From: Alphaproteobacteria bacterium
GTDB lineage: Bacteria; Pseudomonadota; Alphaproteobacteria; Micavibrionales; Micavibrionaceae
DNA: 49,121 bases
Reading direction: 5' to 3'
NCBI GenBank assembly: GCA_023150415.1
Contig: JAKLKY010000012.1
Location: forward strand, 1-49,121
Shown here piece after piece: positions 9,498-16,329 of the stretch; position 1 is the first letter of the stretch; each line of letters opens with the position of its first letter. A program made the position numbers and the translations under genes. Under the pieces are notes generated by a model, which saw only the letters and a list, made by a program, of their open reading frames with translations, was not told the DNA's origin and made no database searches.

Positions 9498-9722
9498 AGG
9501 CTCTGGCCTCATTCATTTAAGAAAATATTTTTAAAACAGCAGACGGGCAGAGAAGAAAAGTATATTTAACACGGAGCGCACAGAGGAAAAGGAGATCACA
9601 GACATTCTCCGAGAGCTCCGTGAACTCCGTTCTTAAAAACTATTTTTTAAAAACTCTGCGTTCTCTGAGTCACTGCGTTATACTCTCAACACAGACTTTC
9701 TTTAATTTATGAGACCTGACCC
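9498..9722. repeat. Non-coding composite element with imperfect terminal inverted repeats
   Basis: The gap between pgi and the pentapeptide gene contains no convincing gene. The left end (9498-9521, AGGCTCTGGCCTCATTCATT and onward) and the right end (9700-9722, reverse complement GGGTCAGGTCTCATAAATT and onward) resemble each other in opposite orientation. Between them are AT-rich stretches and several short ACGGAG/CTCCGT inverted repeats (about 9572-9660). This looks like a miniature, non-autonomous repeat element or a REP doublet. The left arm closely matches the one at 13558-13579. Confidence 0.6.
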
Positions 9723-9733
9723 AAGGAGTGCGC

Positions 9734-11032
9734 ATGCAAAGTTCAGCCCCCGACCCACATGCAATGCCCGCGTTGTCACAGGGGGATCTCGATGAAGTCG
9801 TGCGTCGCCACCGGCTGTTCCAGCGCGGCCAAAAAGGCGGCGCGCGCGCTGTCATTCATTATCATGATCTTTCGGGTCTGGATCTGACGGGTCGGGATTT
9901 ATCGCAGGCGGATTTCACGGGCTGCCACTTCGAAGATAGCAACCTGGCCGAAGGAATTTTCCAGGCCGCGATTTTTTTTGCCTGCGATCTGCGTGGTGCC
10001 AATCTTCGCGATGCCGATCTTTCGCGCTGTGATCTGCGTGGTGCATATCTCGCGGGCGCAAACATGAGCGGCGCCAACATGACCGATGCCGATCTGCGCC
10101 AGGGCAAGGTCATGAAGCGCGATGAAAGCGGTGTTCTGGTGGATCGCCAGCGCGCCGGCGGCGAAGGAGCGAAAACAATCCTTGCGGGGGCGAAGTTGAA
10201 CGGTGCGAACATGGCGCGTGTGCAAGGTGGCGGCGCGGATTTCACGGATGCCGATCTCAGCGGCGTAACGCTGTTCATGAGCGACCTGCGCGATGTGGAT
10301 CTGAGCGGTGCAAACATGACCGACACCGATCTCAGCGGTGCGAATATCGAGAACGCTATGATGCGCGGCACGATCATCGCCGGGGCGCTGCTGGAGAACG
10401 CCGAGAAGCACGGGCTTGACCTGCGCGAAGCCATTACCGACCGTGACATGGGCGAGACGCTGGAGAATCTGGGCAAGACTTTATCCGAGCTTCTGGAGAC
10501 TCACACACTCTGGGTGTCCAGCGCCGGAACGAAAGGGCGGCAACTGGATCTCAGCGGCTATGACTTGCGCAATGTTGTGGATTTGCGCAAATTTCCGCTG
10601 ACGGCTGTCAAAGCCGTTGGCGCGCGCTTTTTGAATCAGGATTTACGCGACGCGCAAATGCAAAGCGCCGTGTTCGATGAAGCGGATTTCCGCGATTGCG
10701 ATCTGCGCGAGGTGGATTTGCGCGGCTCCAGCCTCCGCTACGCACAGCTTGCGCGCGTCACACTTGATGGCGCAAAGCTTTGCCCGCTGCAATTTGGGCG
10801 CGGAAAGAACAAGCGCCTGCAGCGCGTCGATCTCAGCGGCGCCAATTTGCGCTATGCACGCATTGACAAGGGCGATCTGCGCGACTGCATCATGATGGGC
10901 GTCGATCTGGGCGGCGCTGTGTTGCGCAACTGCGATCTGCGCCGCGCCGACATGACGGGCGCGATCCTCAAGGGCTGTATATTGATGAACTGCAAGCTGG
11001 ACGGCGCGATCATCGACTTTACGTCGTTGTAG
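9734..11032 (+). CDS. Pentapeptide-repeat protein
   Basis: About 432 residues built largely of A(D/N)LXX-type five-residue repeats (DLSGLDLTGRDLSQADFTG, then ANLRDADLSRCDLRGAYLAG and many more), which fold as a right-handed quadrilateral beta-helix. The repeats form blocks separated by two non-repeat stretches, about residues 130-155 (KRDESGVLVDRQRAGG) and 230-270 (a helical linker around EAITDRDMGETLENLGKTLS). The N-terminal LDEVVRRHRLFQRGQKGGARA is a helical cap. No signal peptide or membrane segment is seen, so it is probably cytosolic. AAGGAG at 9723-9728 places the start at ATG 9734; GTG 9728 is an alternative. Molecular role unknown; some family members mimic DNA but nothing here proves that. 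Confidence 0.88.
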   Translation: MQSSAPDPHAMPALSQGDLDEVVRRHRLFQRGQKGGARAVIHYHDLSGLDLTGRDLSQADFTGCHFEDSNLAEGIFQAAIFFACDLRGANLRDADLSRCDLRGAYLAGANMSGANMTDADLRQGKVMKRDESGVLVDRQRAGGEGAKTILAGAKLNGANMARVQGGGADFTDADLSGVTLFMSDLRDVDLSGANMTDTDLSGANIENAMMRGTIIAGALLENAEKHGLDLREAITDRDMGETLENLGKTLSELLETHTLWVSSAGTKGRQLDLSGYDLRNVVDLRKFPLTAVKAVGARFLNQDLRDAQMQSAVFDEADFRDCDLREVDLRGSSLRYAQLARVTLDGAKLCPLQFGRGKNKRLQRVDLSGANLRYARIDKGDLRDCIMMGVDLGGAVLRNCDLRRADMTGAILKGCILMNCKLDGAIIDFTSL

Positions 11033-11056
11033 TTCCCCTGAAATCACGGCCAGACA

Positions 11057-11083
11057 GGGGAGCACAATAATCATTGTGTCCCC
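11057..11083. repeat. REP-like palindrome, GGGGACACAAT family
   Basis: GGGGAGCACAAT (11057-11068) pairs with ATTGTGTCCCC (11073-11083) around AATC, with one bulged G. Same family as the perfect copy at 4132-4157. It sits between the pentapeptide gene and mutL, 27 bases before the mutL start. Confidence 0.75.
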
Positions 11084-11110
11084 CGTGAAGGGCATATTAA
11101 CCTAAGGTTT

Positions 11111-12877
11111 ATGCGAATCCGGATATTGCCTGAAACCCTGGTCAACCAGATTGCCGCGGGGGAAGTCATCGAACGCCCCGCAGCTGCGGTGAAGGAACTT
11201 GTGGAGAACGCCATCGACGCGCAGGCGCGGCAGATCCATATCGATCTGGAGCAGGGCGGAAAGAGCCTTATCGCCGTCAGCGATGACGGCCTTGGCATGA
11301 GCGCGGATGAAATCGCCGCCGCGCTGGAGCGTCATGCGACATCGAAATTGCCGGATGCGGATTTATTGAACATCCAGTTCATGGGCTTCCGCGGCGAGGC
11401 CTTGCCGTCGATTGCTTCCGTTTCACGGATGCGGATCGAAAGCCGCGCGCGCGGCGTGGCTGAAGCGTGGCAGATCAATGTCGAAGGCGGGCGCAAAAGC
11501 GATATCATCCCCAGCGCCCAGCCGCACGGCACGCGCGTAGAAGTACGGGATTTATTTTATGCCACACCGGCGCGCCTGAAATTCCTGAAATCCGACCGCG
11601 CGGAGATGATGGCCGTCAAGGATATCGTGGCGCGGCTGGCGATGGCGCAGCCCGCCATCGGTTTTCGCCTCAGCCATGACGGGCGCGTGCTGCTGAACAT
11701 TCCGCCCGGCCAGACTGATGAAGCGCGGCTCGGCGCTGTCATGGGCGCTGAATTCGTCGCAAACGCACTTTCCATCACCGCACAGCGCGATGATATGCGT
11801 ATCAGCGGGCGCGCCAGCCTGCCCACCCACAGCCGTGGCACGGCCAGCGAGCAGTTTTTATTCGTCAACGGGCGGCCGGTGCGCGATCGTTTGCTGCTGG
11901 GATGCGTGCGCGCGGCCTATGCTGATGTAATGGCGCGCGACCGTCATGCGGCGCTGGCGTTATTTCTGACCTTGCCGCCCGAAGAGGTGGATGTGAATGT
12001 CCACCCCGCGAAGGCCGAGGTGCGATTCCGCGACGCGGCGGCGGTGCGGGCAATGATCGTCAGCGCCTTGAAACATGCGCTGCATGATCAGGGTTTGCGC
12101 GCCGCGCCCGCGTTGGGCGGCCAGACAGTGACCGCCTTTCGCGCCGCGCCGGTGCAGGCAACAGCGCGCTTTTATGATATTCCCACCCCCGCCTATGGCC
12201 AGCTGGCCGAGGCACTGCCCGCTGATTTCGCGCCGCAGGCGCGCATCGCGATCGCAGCAAACCCTTCACCGGCACCTGCTATAACGCCGGAATTTCCTTT
12301 GGGCGCGGCGCGGGCGCAGATTCACGGCAATTACATCGTGGCGCAAAACGCCGATGGTCTGGTGCTGATCGACCAGCATGCGGCGCATGAGCGCCTGGTT
12401 TTTGAAAAATTCAAGGCGCAGATGGAAGCGCACGGCATCGAGCGGCAAGGCTTGCTCAGCCCCGTGATTGTCGATCTGGAAGAAGGTGCTGCTGCGGCGC
12501 TGCTGGAGCAGGCAGACGCCTTAAACAAGCTGGGACTGGAGATCGAGCCATTCGGCGCCGGCGCCGTGGCGGTGCAAACCGTGCCGGCCTTGCTGGGGGC
12601 AGGGGCGGATATTACCGGGCTGGTGCAGGATCTGGCCGCGCAGGCGCGGGATGAGCATGACGCGGGGCAGGATTTGCAGACGCGCCTGAACGATCTTCTG
12701 GCGACGATGGCCTGTCACGGTTCGGTGCGATCAGGCCGAACCCTGAACGAGGCCGAGATGAACGCCTTGCTGCGGCAGATGGAGCGCACCCCGCGCGCGG
12801 GCCAGTGCAATCACGGCCGGCCGACCTATGTCAGCCTCAGTTTAAAAGATATCGAAAAATTATTCGGACGCAGGTAG
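11111..12877 (+). CDS. mutL: DNA mismatch repair protein MutL (endonuclease type)
   Basis: Couples mismatch recognition by MutS to strand incision and removal. The 588-residue protein has the GHKL ATPase N-terminus: IAAGEVIERPAAAVKELVENAIDA (about residues 14-37, motif I with the catalytic glutamate and Mg-binding asparagine), DDGLGM and GFRGEALPSI. After a proline/alanine-rich linker (about 330-395), the C-terminal dimerisation domain contains DQHAAHERLVFE, matching the DQHA(X)2E(X)4E metal-binding motif of nicking MutL proteins, plus ACHGSVRSG and CNHGRPT. This predicts a MutL that nicks DNA itself, as expected for bacteria without MutH. ATG at 11111 is the only sensible start. It stands alone in its transcription unit except for a possible link with the downstream membrane protein. 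Confidence 0.97.
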   Translation: MRIRILPETLVNQIAAGEVIERPAAAVKELVENAIDAQARQIHIDLEQGGKSLIAVSDDGLGMSADEIAAALERHATSKLPDADLLNIQFMGFRGEALPSIASVSRMRIESRARGVAEAWQINVEGGRKSDIIPSAQPHGTRVEVRDLFYATPARLKFLKSDRAEMMAVKDIVARLAMAQPAIGFRLSHDGRVLLNIPPGQTDEARLGAVMGAEFVANALSITAQRDDMRISGRASLPTHSRGTASEQFLFVNGRPVRDRLLLGCVRAAYADVMARDRHAALALFLTLPPEEVDVNVHPAKAEVRFRDAAAVRAMIVSALKHALHDQGLRAAPALGGQTVTAFRAAPVQATARFYDIPTPAYGQLAEALPADFAPQARIAIAANPSPAPAITPEFPLGAARAQIHGNYIVAQNADGLVLIDQHAAHERLVFEKFKAQMEAHGIERQGLLSPVIVDLEEGAAAALLEQADALNKLGLEIEPFGAGAVAVQTVPALLGAGADITGLVQDLAAQARDEHDAGQDLQTRLNDLLATMACHGSVRSGRTLNEAEMNALLRQMERTPRAGQCNHGRPTYVSLSLKDIEKLFGRR

Positions 12878-12901
12878 AATAAACCCTGGAAAGGAATTCC
12901 C

Positions 12902-13438
12902 ATGACCCAGCATCACGCCAGCGATGAACGCAATACGATTTTATATCTTTACGGATTTTTCGGTCTGGCCGTGCTGTCCTCGGTTATTCCGCACACACTG
13001 GCAGCGGTGATCAGCATTGTTCTGATTCTACTGATTTTACCCTTGGCCTATCATCTGCGCAGAAAGGCGGATGCAGAATCGCTGCTGGCCAATCATGCTA
13101 CGTTTATCATCTGCACCATCTGGGTCGGCAGCTTTGTGGCGGTCGCCGGATTGTTGGCGGGCAGCACGGTGTTGCTGCTCTATATCGATCATAATCCGCT
13201 CTATCCTTGCCTGAGCGGAATTATGGACGGGCACCCCGTGCCGATGGATGGGCCGGGCCTGCACGCGCTGTTTAGCCCGTGCCTCGGCGATTATCTCAGC
13301 AAGAACGGCACGATTTTCGCGATCAGCGGCCTGCTGGCGATTGTCCCGCCGCTGGCTTATGTCGGTGTGCGCTATGTGCGGGGGTTGAGCCGCGCAGCGA
13401 AGGGCCACCGGCTGGCGCATCCGCAGGCGTGGATTTAA
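12902..13438 (+). CDS. Small membrane protein of unknown function (DUF4870-like)
   Basis: Predicted 178-residue inner-membrane protein with a good ribosome-binding site (GGAAAGGAA) before ATG 12902. Membrane segments are visible at about residues 14-32, 34-50, 68-93 and 135-155. A large loop (about 97-132) contains two cysteines, YPCLSGIM and SPCLGDYL, which could pair if the loop is periplasmic. The first part (LYLYGFFGLAVLSSVIPH, then LILPLAYHLRRKADAESLLANHATFIICTIW split over the next helices) resembles the DUF4870 group in layout, but I do not recognise a specific family with certainty. It follows mutL by 24 bases and may be cotranscribed. Function unknown. Confidence 0.75.
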   Translation: MTQHHASDERNTILYLYGFFGLAVLSSVIPHTLAAVISIVLILLILPLAYHLRRKADAESLLANHATFIICTIWVGSFVAVAGLLAGSTVLLLYIDHNPLYPCLSGIMDGHPVPMDGPGLHALFSPCLGDYLSKNGTIFAISGLLAIVPPLAYVGVRYVRGLSRAAKGHRLAHPQAWI

Positions 13439-13480
13439 ACGTCGTCTTTCGCAATCACGCCCAAAAACACACCCACCGTC

Positions 13481-13528
13481 ATCACCCGCTTCATGCGGGT
13501 GATCCAGAAGTTTTTTAACCACTAAGCG
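13481..13528. repeat. Hairpin repeat (CGTCAT...GATCCAG type) with TTAACCACTAAG tail
   Basis: ATCACCCGC (13481-13489) and GCGGGTGAT (13495-13503) form a perfect nine-base stem with loop TTCAT, preceded by CCGTC and followed by CCAGAAG. This is the layout of the common CGTCATCCCGGC...GCCGGGATCCAG intergenic repeats of many bacteria. Directly after it, 13510-13525 reads TTTTTTAACCACTAAG, a sequence also present in the element between mraY and murD (21588 onward). Confidence 0.65.
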
Positions 13529-13557
13529 CATCAAGCTTTCCGTGCCTCAAAACGCTT

Positions 13558-13634
13558 AGGCTCTGCCCTCATTGATTAAAAAAATAAGTCCTACAAGGAT
13601 TCAAATATTTTCTTAATCAGTGATGTCTGACCCT
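13558..13634. repeat. REP-like inverted repeat, AGG(G/C)TC family
   Basis: Left arm AGGCTCTGCCCTCATTGATT (13558-13577, continuing AA) is an imperfect reverse complement of the right arm at 13612-13634 (ending GATGTCTGACCCT). The inner AT-rich parts also pair (TGATTAAAAAAATA with TATTTTCTTAATCA, one mismatch). The left arm matches the left end of the element at 9498. The rest of the gap 13635-13752 is AT-rich and presumably holds the promoter of the next gene. Confidence 0.65.
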
Positions 13635-13752
13635 CGCTTCCGAAATGATGAAGGCAGGCACAATCCCACACGTTCCCATCTTGACAAACCTATAAAAATT
13701 CATAAAATAAGAACATATAGTGAACAAATAAAGTTTAAAAGGAGATTATAAA

Positions 13753-14166
13753 ATGTCCTCAGGTTTCGCCCACAGCCTCCAGATGGAGAGAATAAAAACC
13801 GCGCAATGGCGCGCGCAGCGCGCCGCCCGCCGTGAATTTTTCGAAAGCCTGACGCCGACCCAGCTCGTCCGTCATCTCGCTCAGAAGCTGGAAATCGCCG
13901 CGCCGCCCGCCGATGCGGATGATCTGGCCGCTTTGCTGCGGCGTCAGTTGCAAGTGCTGGATACGGTCTTTCTCACCGCCTTGCACCAGGCCGGCCTGGG
14001 TCAGGACAACACTCTCTCGGCGGAGCCTCTGGTCACGGCGCTGGCGGCGCAGAAACTCTGCCGCCAGACCTACGATTCCCTGCAAACCCATGCGCGGAAG
14101 ATGGCAAGCGCCGCGTCCCGAAAAATAGGCAAACAAACTGAAGGACTAGAAAATTGTCAACAATAA
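13753..14166 (+). CDS. Conserved-type small hypothetical protein
   Basis: 137-residue soluble protein, mostly helical, with a strong ribosome-binding site (AAAAGGAG) before ATG 13753. Seen features: basic N-terminus (RIKTAQWRAQRAARREFFESL), LTPTQLVRHLAQKLEIAAPP, and RRQLQVLDTVFLTALHQAG followed by LVTALAAQKLCRQTYDSL. The last part resembles small alphaproteobacterial proteins with a conserved A(L)xAQ..CRxT motif that are often encoded beside a STGPR...KHGLYS protein, as here. The downstream frame starts 13 bases before this gene ends, so translation is probably coupled. No known function; no signal peptide or membrane segment. Confidence 0.7.
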   Translation: MSSGFAHSLQMERIKTAQWRAQRAARREFFESLTPTQLVRHLAQKLEIAAPPADADDLAALLRRQLQVLDTVFLTALHQAGLGQDNTLSAEPLVTALAAQKLCRQTYDSLQTHARKMASAASRKIGKQTEGLENCQQ

Positions 14167-14780
14167 CAAAGGGTTGGCCACCATCGCGGCGCCAGGCGCA
14201 GGCTGTGCGTATCCGCCGCTTGCGGCCCTGGCGCTGGTCGACGGGTCCACGCAGTGGGGCGGGCAAGGCGCGGGTGGCGATGAATGCGCGCAAACATGGG
14301 CTCTATGGCGCTGAATACCGTGCGCTGCGCCTGCAAATGCGTGCTTATCGGCGCTTTTTGGAAGGTTTGCACAAATTTGCCGACCCGGCGCAAGCATGGT
14401 ATAACGCCTACAGCAAAGAAGATCGGGCGGCCGCTCGTCCTTCGTCTCTTTCAGGTTTTTTTCCGGGCGCGTCCGGCGAAGCCTCGAAGAGGCGAAGGCG
14501 GGAGGAAAGTCCGGGCTTCATGGAAAGATGGTGCCGGGTAACACCCGGGCGGCGCGAGCCGACGGACAGTGCAACAGAAAACAAACCGCCGACCTGTCCG
14601 GCCAAGCCCTTTGGGCGAAGCCGGATGGAGGTAAGGATGAAACGGTGCGGTAAGAGCGCACCGCGCGGCTGGCAACAGACGTGGCATGGCAAACCCCACC
14701 CGAAGCAAGACCAAATAGGCGCTGCATTTTCTGCCTTTCCACAGACGTGGCGCGGGTCGGTTGCTCGAGGTTTGCGGTAA
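14154..14780 (+). CDS. Hypothetical protein with STGPR...KHGLYG motif; frame runs into rnpB
   Basis: TTG start at 14154 with AAGGA about nine bases upstream, overlapping the previous gene by 13 bases. The first about 87 residues look like a real small-protein family: RWSTGPRSGAGKARVAMNAR followed by KHGLYG, then a basic helix (RALRLQMRAYRRFLEGLHKF). From about codon 88 the frame lies entirely inside the RNase P RNA gene (14415-14848), and no stop appears until 14780. The residues encoded there (PSSLSGFFPGASGEASKRRR and on) are low-complexity and imposed by the RNA sequence, so the functional protein probably corresponds only to the part before rnpB, or the ancestral stop has been lost. The family has no assigned function that I know. 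Confidence 0.5.
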   Translation: MSTITKGWPPSRRQAQAVRIRRLRPWRWSTGPRSGAGKARVAMNARKHGLYGAEYRALRLQMRAYRRFLEGLHKFADPAQAWYNAYSKEDRAAARPSSLSGFFPGASGEASKRRRREESPGFMERWCRVTPGRREPTDSATENKPPTCPAKPFGRSRMEVRMKRCGKSAPRGWQQTWHGKPHPKQDQIGAAFSAFPQTWRGSVARGLR

Positions 14781-14848
14781 CGCAAATCCCAGATGAATGG
14801 TCGCCGCCTCTGTAAAGAGGCACAGAACCCGGCTTATAGATCTTCTTT
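14415..14848 (+). ncRNA. rnpB: RNase P RNA (bacterial type A)
   Basis: Catalytic RNA that trims the 5' leader of precursor tRNAs. The universally conserved parts are visible: GAGGAAAGTCCGGGCTTC (14502-14519), GGTAACACCCGGGCGG (14537-14552), GACAGTGCAACAGAAA (14565-14580), AAGGATGAAACGGTGCGGTA (14633-14652), AAACCCCACCCG with GCAAGACCAAATAG, and at the 3' end AGATGAATGGTCGCC and ACAGAACCCGGCTTA. Helix P1 closes the molecule exactly: AAAGAAGATC (14415-14424) is the reverse complement of GATCTTCTTT (14839-14848), and GGCGGCC pairs with GGTCGCC to form P2. A T-rich stretch (14845-14859) follows and could terminate transcription. The position just upstream of the dcw cluster is usual for alphaproteobacteria. 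The mature ends may differ by a few bases. Confidence 0.96.
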
Positions 14849-14923
14849 GTTTTTTATTTCTTATAATATATTAACGTCACCTTCCTAATAATTACAACAT
14901 TACAACCTCCAACCCCATCTCCT

Positions 14924-15036
14924 TGTGGATAGTATTTGCGACTCGCAGGTTTTGTTGACGATTCGCAAAACGCTGGTGTAGCCTAGCAAAGAGTCAAGTC
15001 TTGCGATCCTGAATCATCATAATCTTTCACCGATTC
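14924..15036 (+). promoter_or_regulatory. dcw promoter region with five GANTC (CcrM) sites, DnaA-like box and inverted repeat
   Basis: GANTC sites start at 14940 (GACTC), 14960 (GATTC), 14991 (GAGTC), 15011 (GAATC) and 15032 (GATTC), with start-to-start spacings of 20, 31, 20 and 21 bases, close to whole helical turns. TGTGGATAG (14924-14932) matches the DnaA box at eight of nine positions on the minus strand. A candidate sigma-70 promoter is TTGACG (14955-14960), 18-base spacer, TAGCCT (14979-14984). Arms TTTGCGACTCG (14935-14945) and CGATTCGCAAA (14959-14969) form an inverted repeat, one mismatch, over the -35. No GTGGG-type MraZ boxes are seen. Confidence 0.7.
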
Positions 15037-15052
15037 CTTTTTCATTATTGTC

Positions 15053-15991
15053 ATGCCTCATCAGCCTGTTTTGCTTGCCGAAGTATTGGATGCGCTCAAA
15101 CCTGTGGCGGGCTGCATTTATGTTGATGGTACGTTTGGCGCGGGCGGCTACAGCCGCGCGTTGCTGCAGGCCGCGCCCTGCCGCGTCATCGCTATCGACC
15201 GCGATCCCAGCGCGGCGGCATATGCCGCAAAACTCGGCGCGGAATTCGGCGCGCGCTTTGTGTTCATGCAGGGCTGCTTTGGTGATGTCGAGGATCTGCT
15301 GCGTAAGGCAGGATTTTCCAAAGTCGATGGTTTTGTGTTGGATCTTGGTGTGTCGTCAATGCAGCTCGACGAAGCGCAGCGCGGCTTTTCCTTTCGTTTC
15401 GATGCGCCGCTTGATATGCGCATGGACCCAACCAGCGGTCAAAGCGCTGCTGATCTCGTTAACACAGCCAATGAAAAGACGCTGGCCGATATCCTCTTCC
15501 AATATGGCGAGGAACGCGCCTCGCGCCGCATCGCGCGCAAGATCATCGAAATCCGCAAATCCGCGCCCATCACCACCACCGGCGCACTGGCCGATCTGAT
15601 CCGCGCCGTTGTGTCGCAATCCTTCAAGGACAAAAGCGATCCAGCCACGCGCAGCTTCCAGGCGCTGCGCATCGCGGTGAATGACGAGCTGGGAGAGCTG
15701 CGCCGCGCGCTGGGCGCCGCGCCGCGTATCCTCAGACCCGGCGGCCGCTTCGCCGCAGTGAGCTTTCATTCGCTCGAAGATCGCCTCGTAAAGGACTATC
15801 TCAAAGACCACAGCGGCCGCGCGGAGTCCGGCTCGCGTTACCGCCCGCAAACGCAATCCGCGCCGGCGTTGTTTGTGGTGGAGAATGCGCGCGGCGTCAC
15901 GGCAAGCGCTGAAGAAACAAAAGCCAACCCGCGCGCCCGTTCGGCGCGATTGCGCTGGGCGGTGCGGACGGAAACGGAGGCAAGCGTATGA
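15053..15991 (+). CDS. rsmH: 16S rRNA (cytosine(1402)-N(4))-methyltransferase
   Basis: S-adenosylmethionine-dependent enzyme that methylates C1402 of 16S rRNA at the ribosomal P site. The 312-residue protein begins MPHQPVLLAEVLDAL, with the SAM-binding YVDGTFGAGGYSRALL (about residues 23-38), AIDRDPSA, the family signature VLDLGVSSMQLDEAQRGFSF (about 96-115) and the C-terminal PGGRFAAVSFHSLEDRLVK (about 228-246). It is the first gene of the dcw cluster here because mraZ is missing: only about 200 non-coding bases separate it from rnpB. The stop overlaps ftsL (ATGA-type, 4 bases). No clear ribosome-binding site precedes ATG 15053. Confidence 0.97.
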   Translation: MPHQPVLLAEVLDALKPVAGCIYVDGTFGAGGYSRALLQAAPCRVIAIDRDPSAAAYAAKLGAEFGARFVFMQGCFGDVEDLLRKAGFSKVDGFVLDLGVSSMQLDEAQRGFSFRFDAPLDMRMDPTSGQSAADLVNTANEKTLADILFQYGEERASRRIARKIIEIRKSAPITTTGALADLIRAVVSQSFKDKSDPATRSFQALRIAVNDELGELRRALGAAPRILRPGGRFAAVSFHSLEDRLVKDYLKDHSGRAESGSRYRPQTQSAPALFVVENARGVTASAEETKANPRARSARLRWAVRTETEASV

Positions 15992-16329
15992 AAATCCGTG
16001 TGCGCAGTCTCGTTCTTCTCGGCGCGGCCTGCATGTGCGGTGGGCTATTGATGCACATCTCGCAGCGCGTGCAAGAATCACAAGAATCGCTCAAGCGCCT
16101 GCACGCGCAAATGGACGCCGAACGCGAATCTATCATCATGCTGCAAGCCGAATGGGAAGCGCTGAACGCGCCCTCGCGTCTGGAGGTGCTGGCGAAAAAA
16201 TATCTCGATCTCAAACCCGCAGAAACACGCATGTTGCGCGCCCAGATTCCCGATTCCGCGCCGCCTGTTGAAATCATGCAGGTCCAGCCCGTCGCGATCG
16301 GGGTTGAGCCAAAGGCGGTGCAGCCATGA
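15988..16329 (+). CDS. ftsL: Cell division protein FtsL
   Basis: Bitopic inner-membrane divisome protein of 113 residues, recognised by place and shape more than by sequence, as usual for FtsL. It has a short cytoplasmic N-terminus, one membrane helix (about residues 7-23, SLVLLGAACMCGGLLMH), and a periplasmic coiled coil (about 26-60, VQESQESLKRLHAQMDAER) ending in the FtsL-like EWEALNAPSRLEVLAKKYLDL (about 55-75), followed by a Pro-rich tail. It works with FtsQ and FtsB to recruit and activate FtsW-FtsI. It overlaps both rsmH and ftsI by four bases, so the three are translationally coupled. Confidence 0.92.
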   Translation: MKIRVRSLVLLGAACMCGGLLMHISQRVQESQESLKRLHAQMDAERESIIMLQAEWEALNAPSRLEVLAKKYLDLKPAETRMLRAQIPDSAPPVEIMQVQPVAIGVEPKAVQP

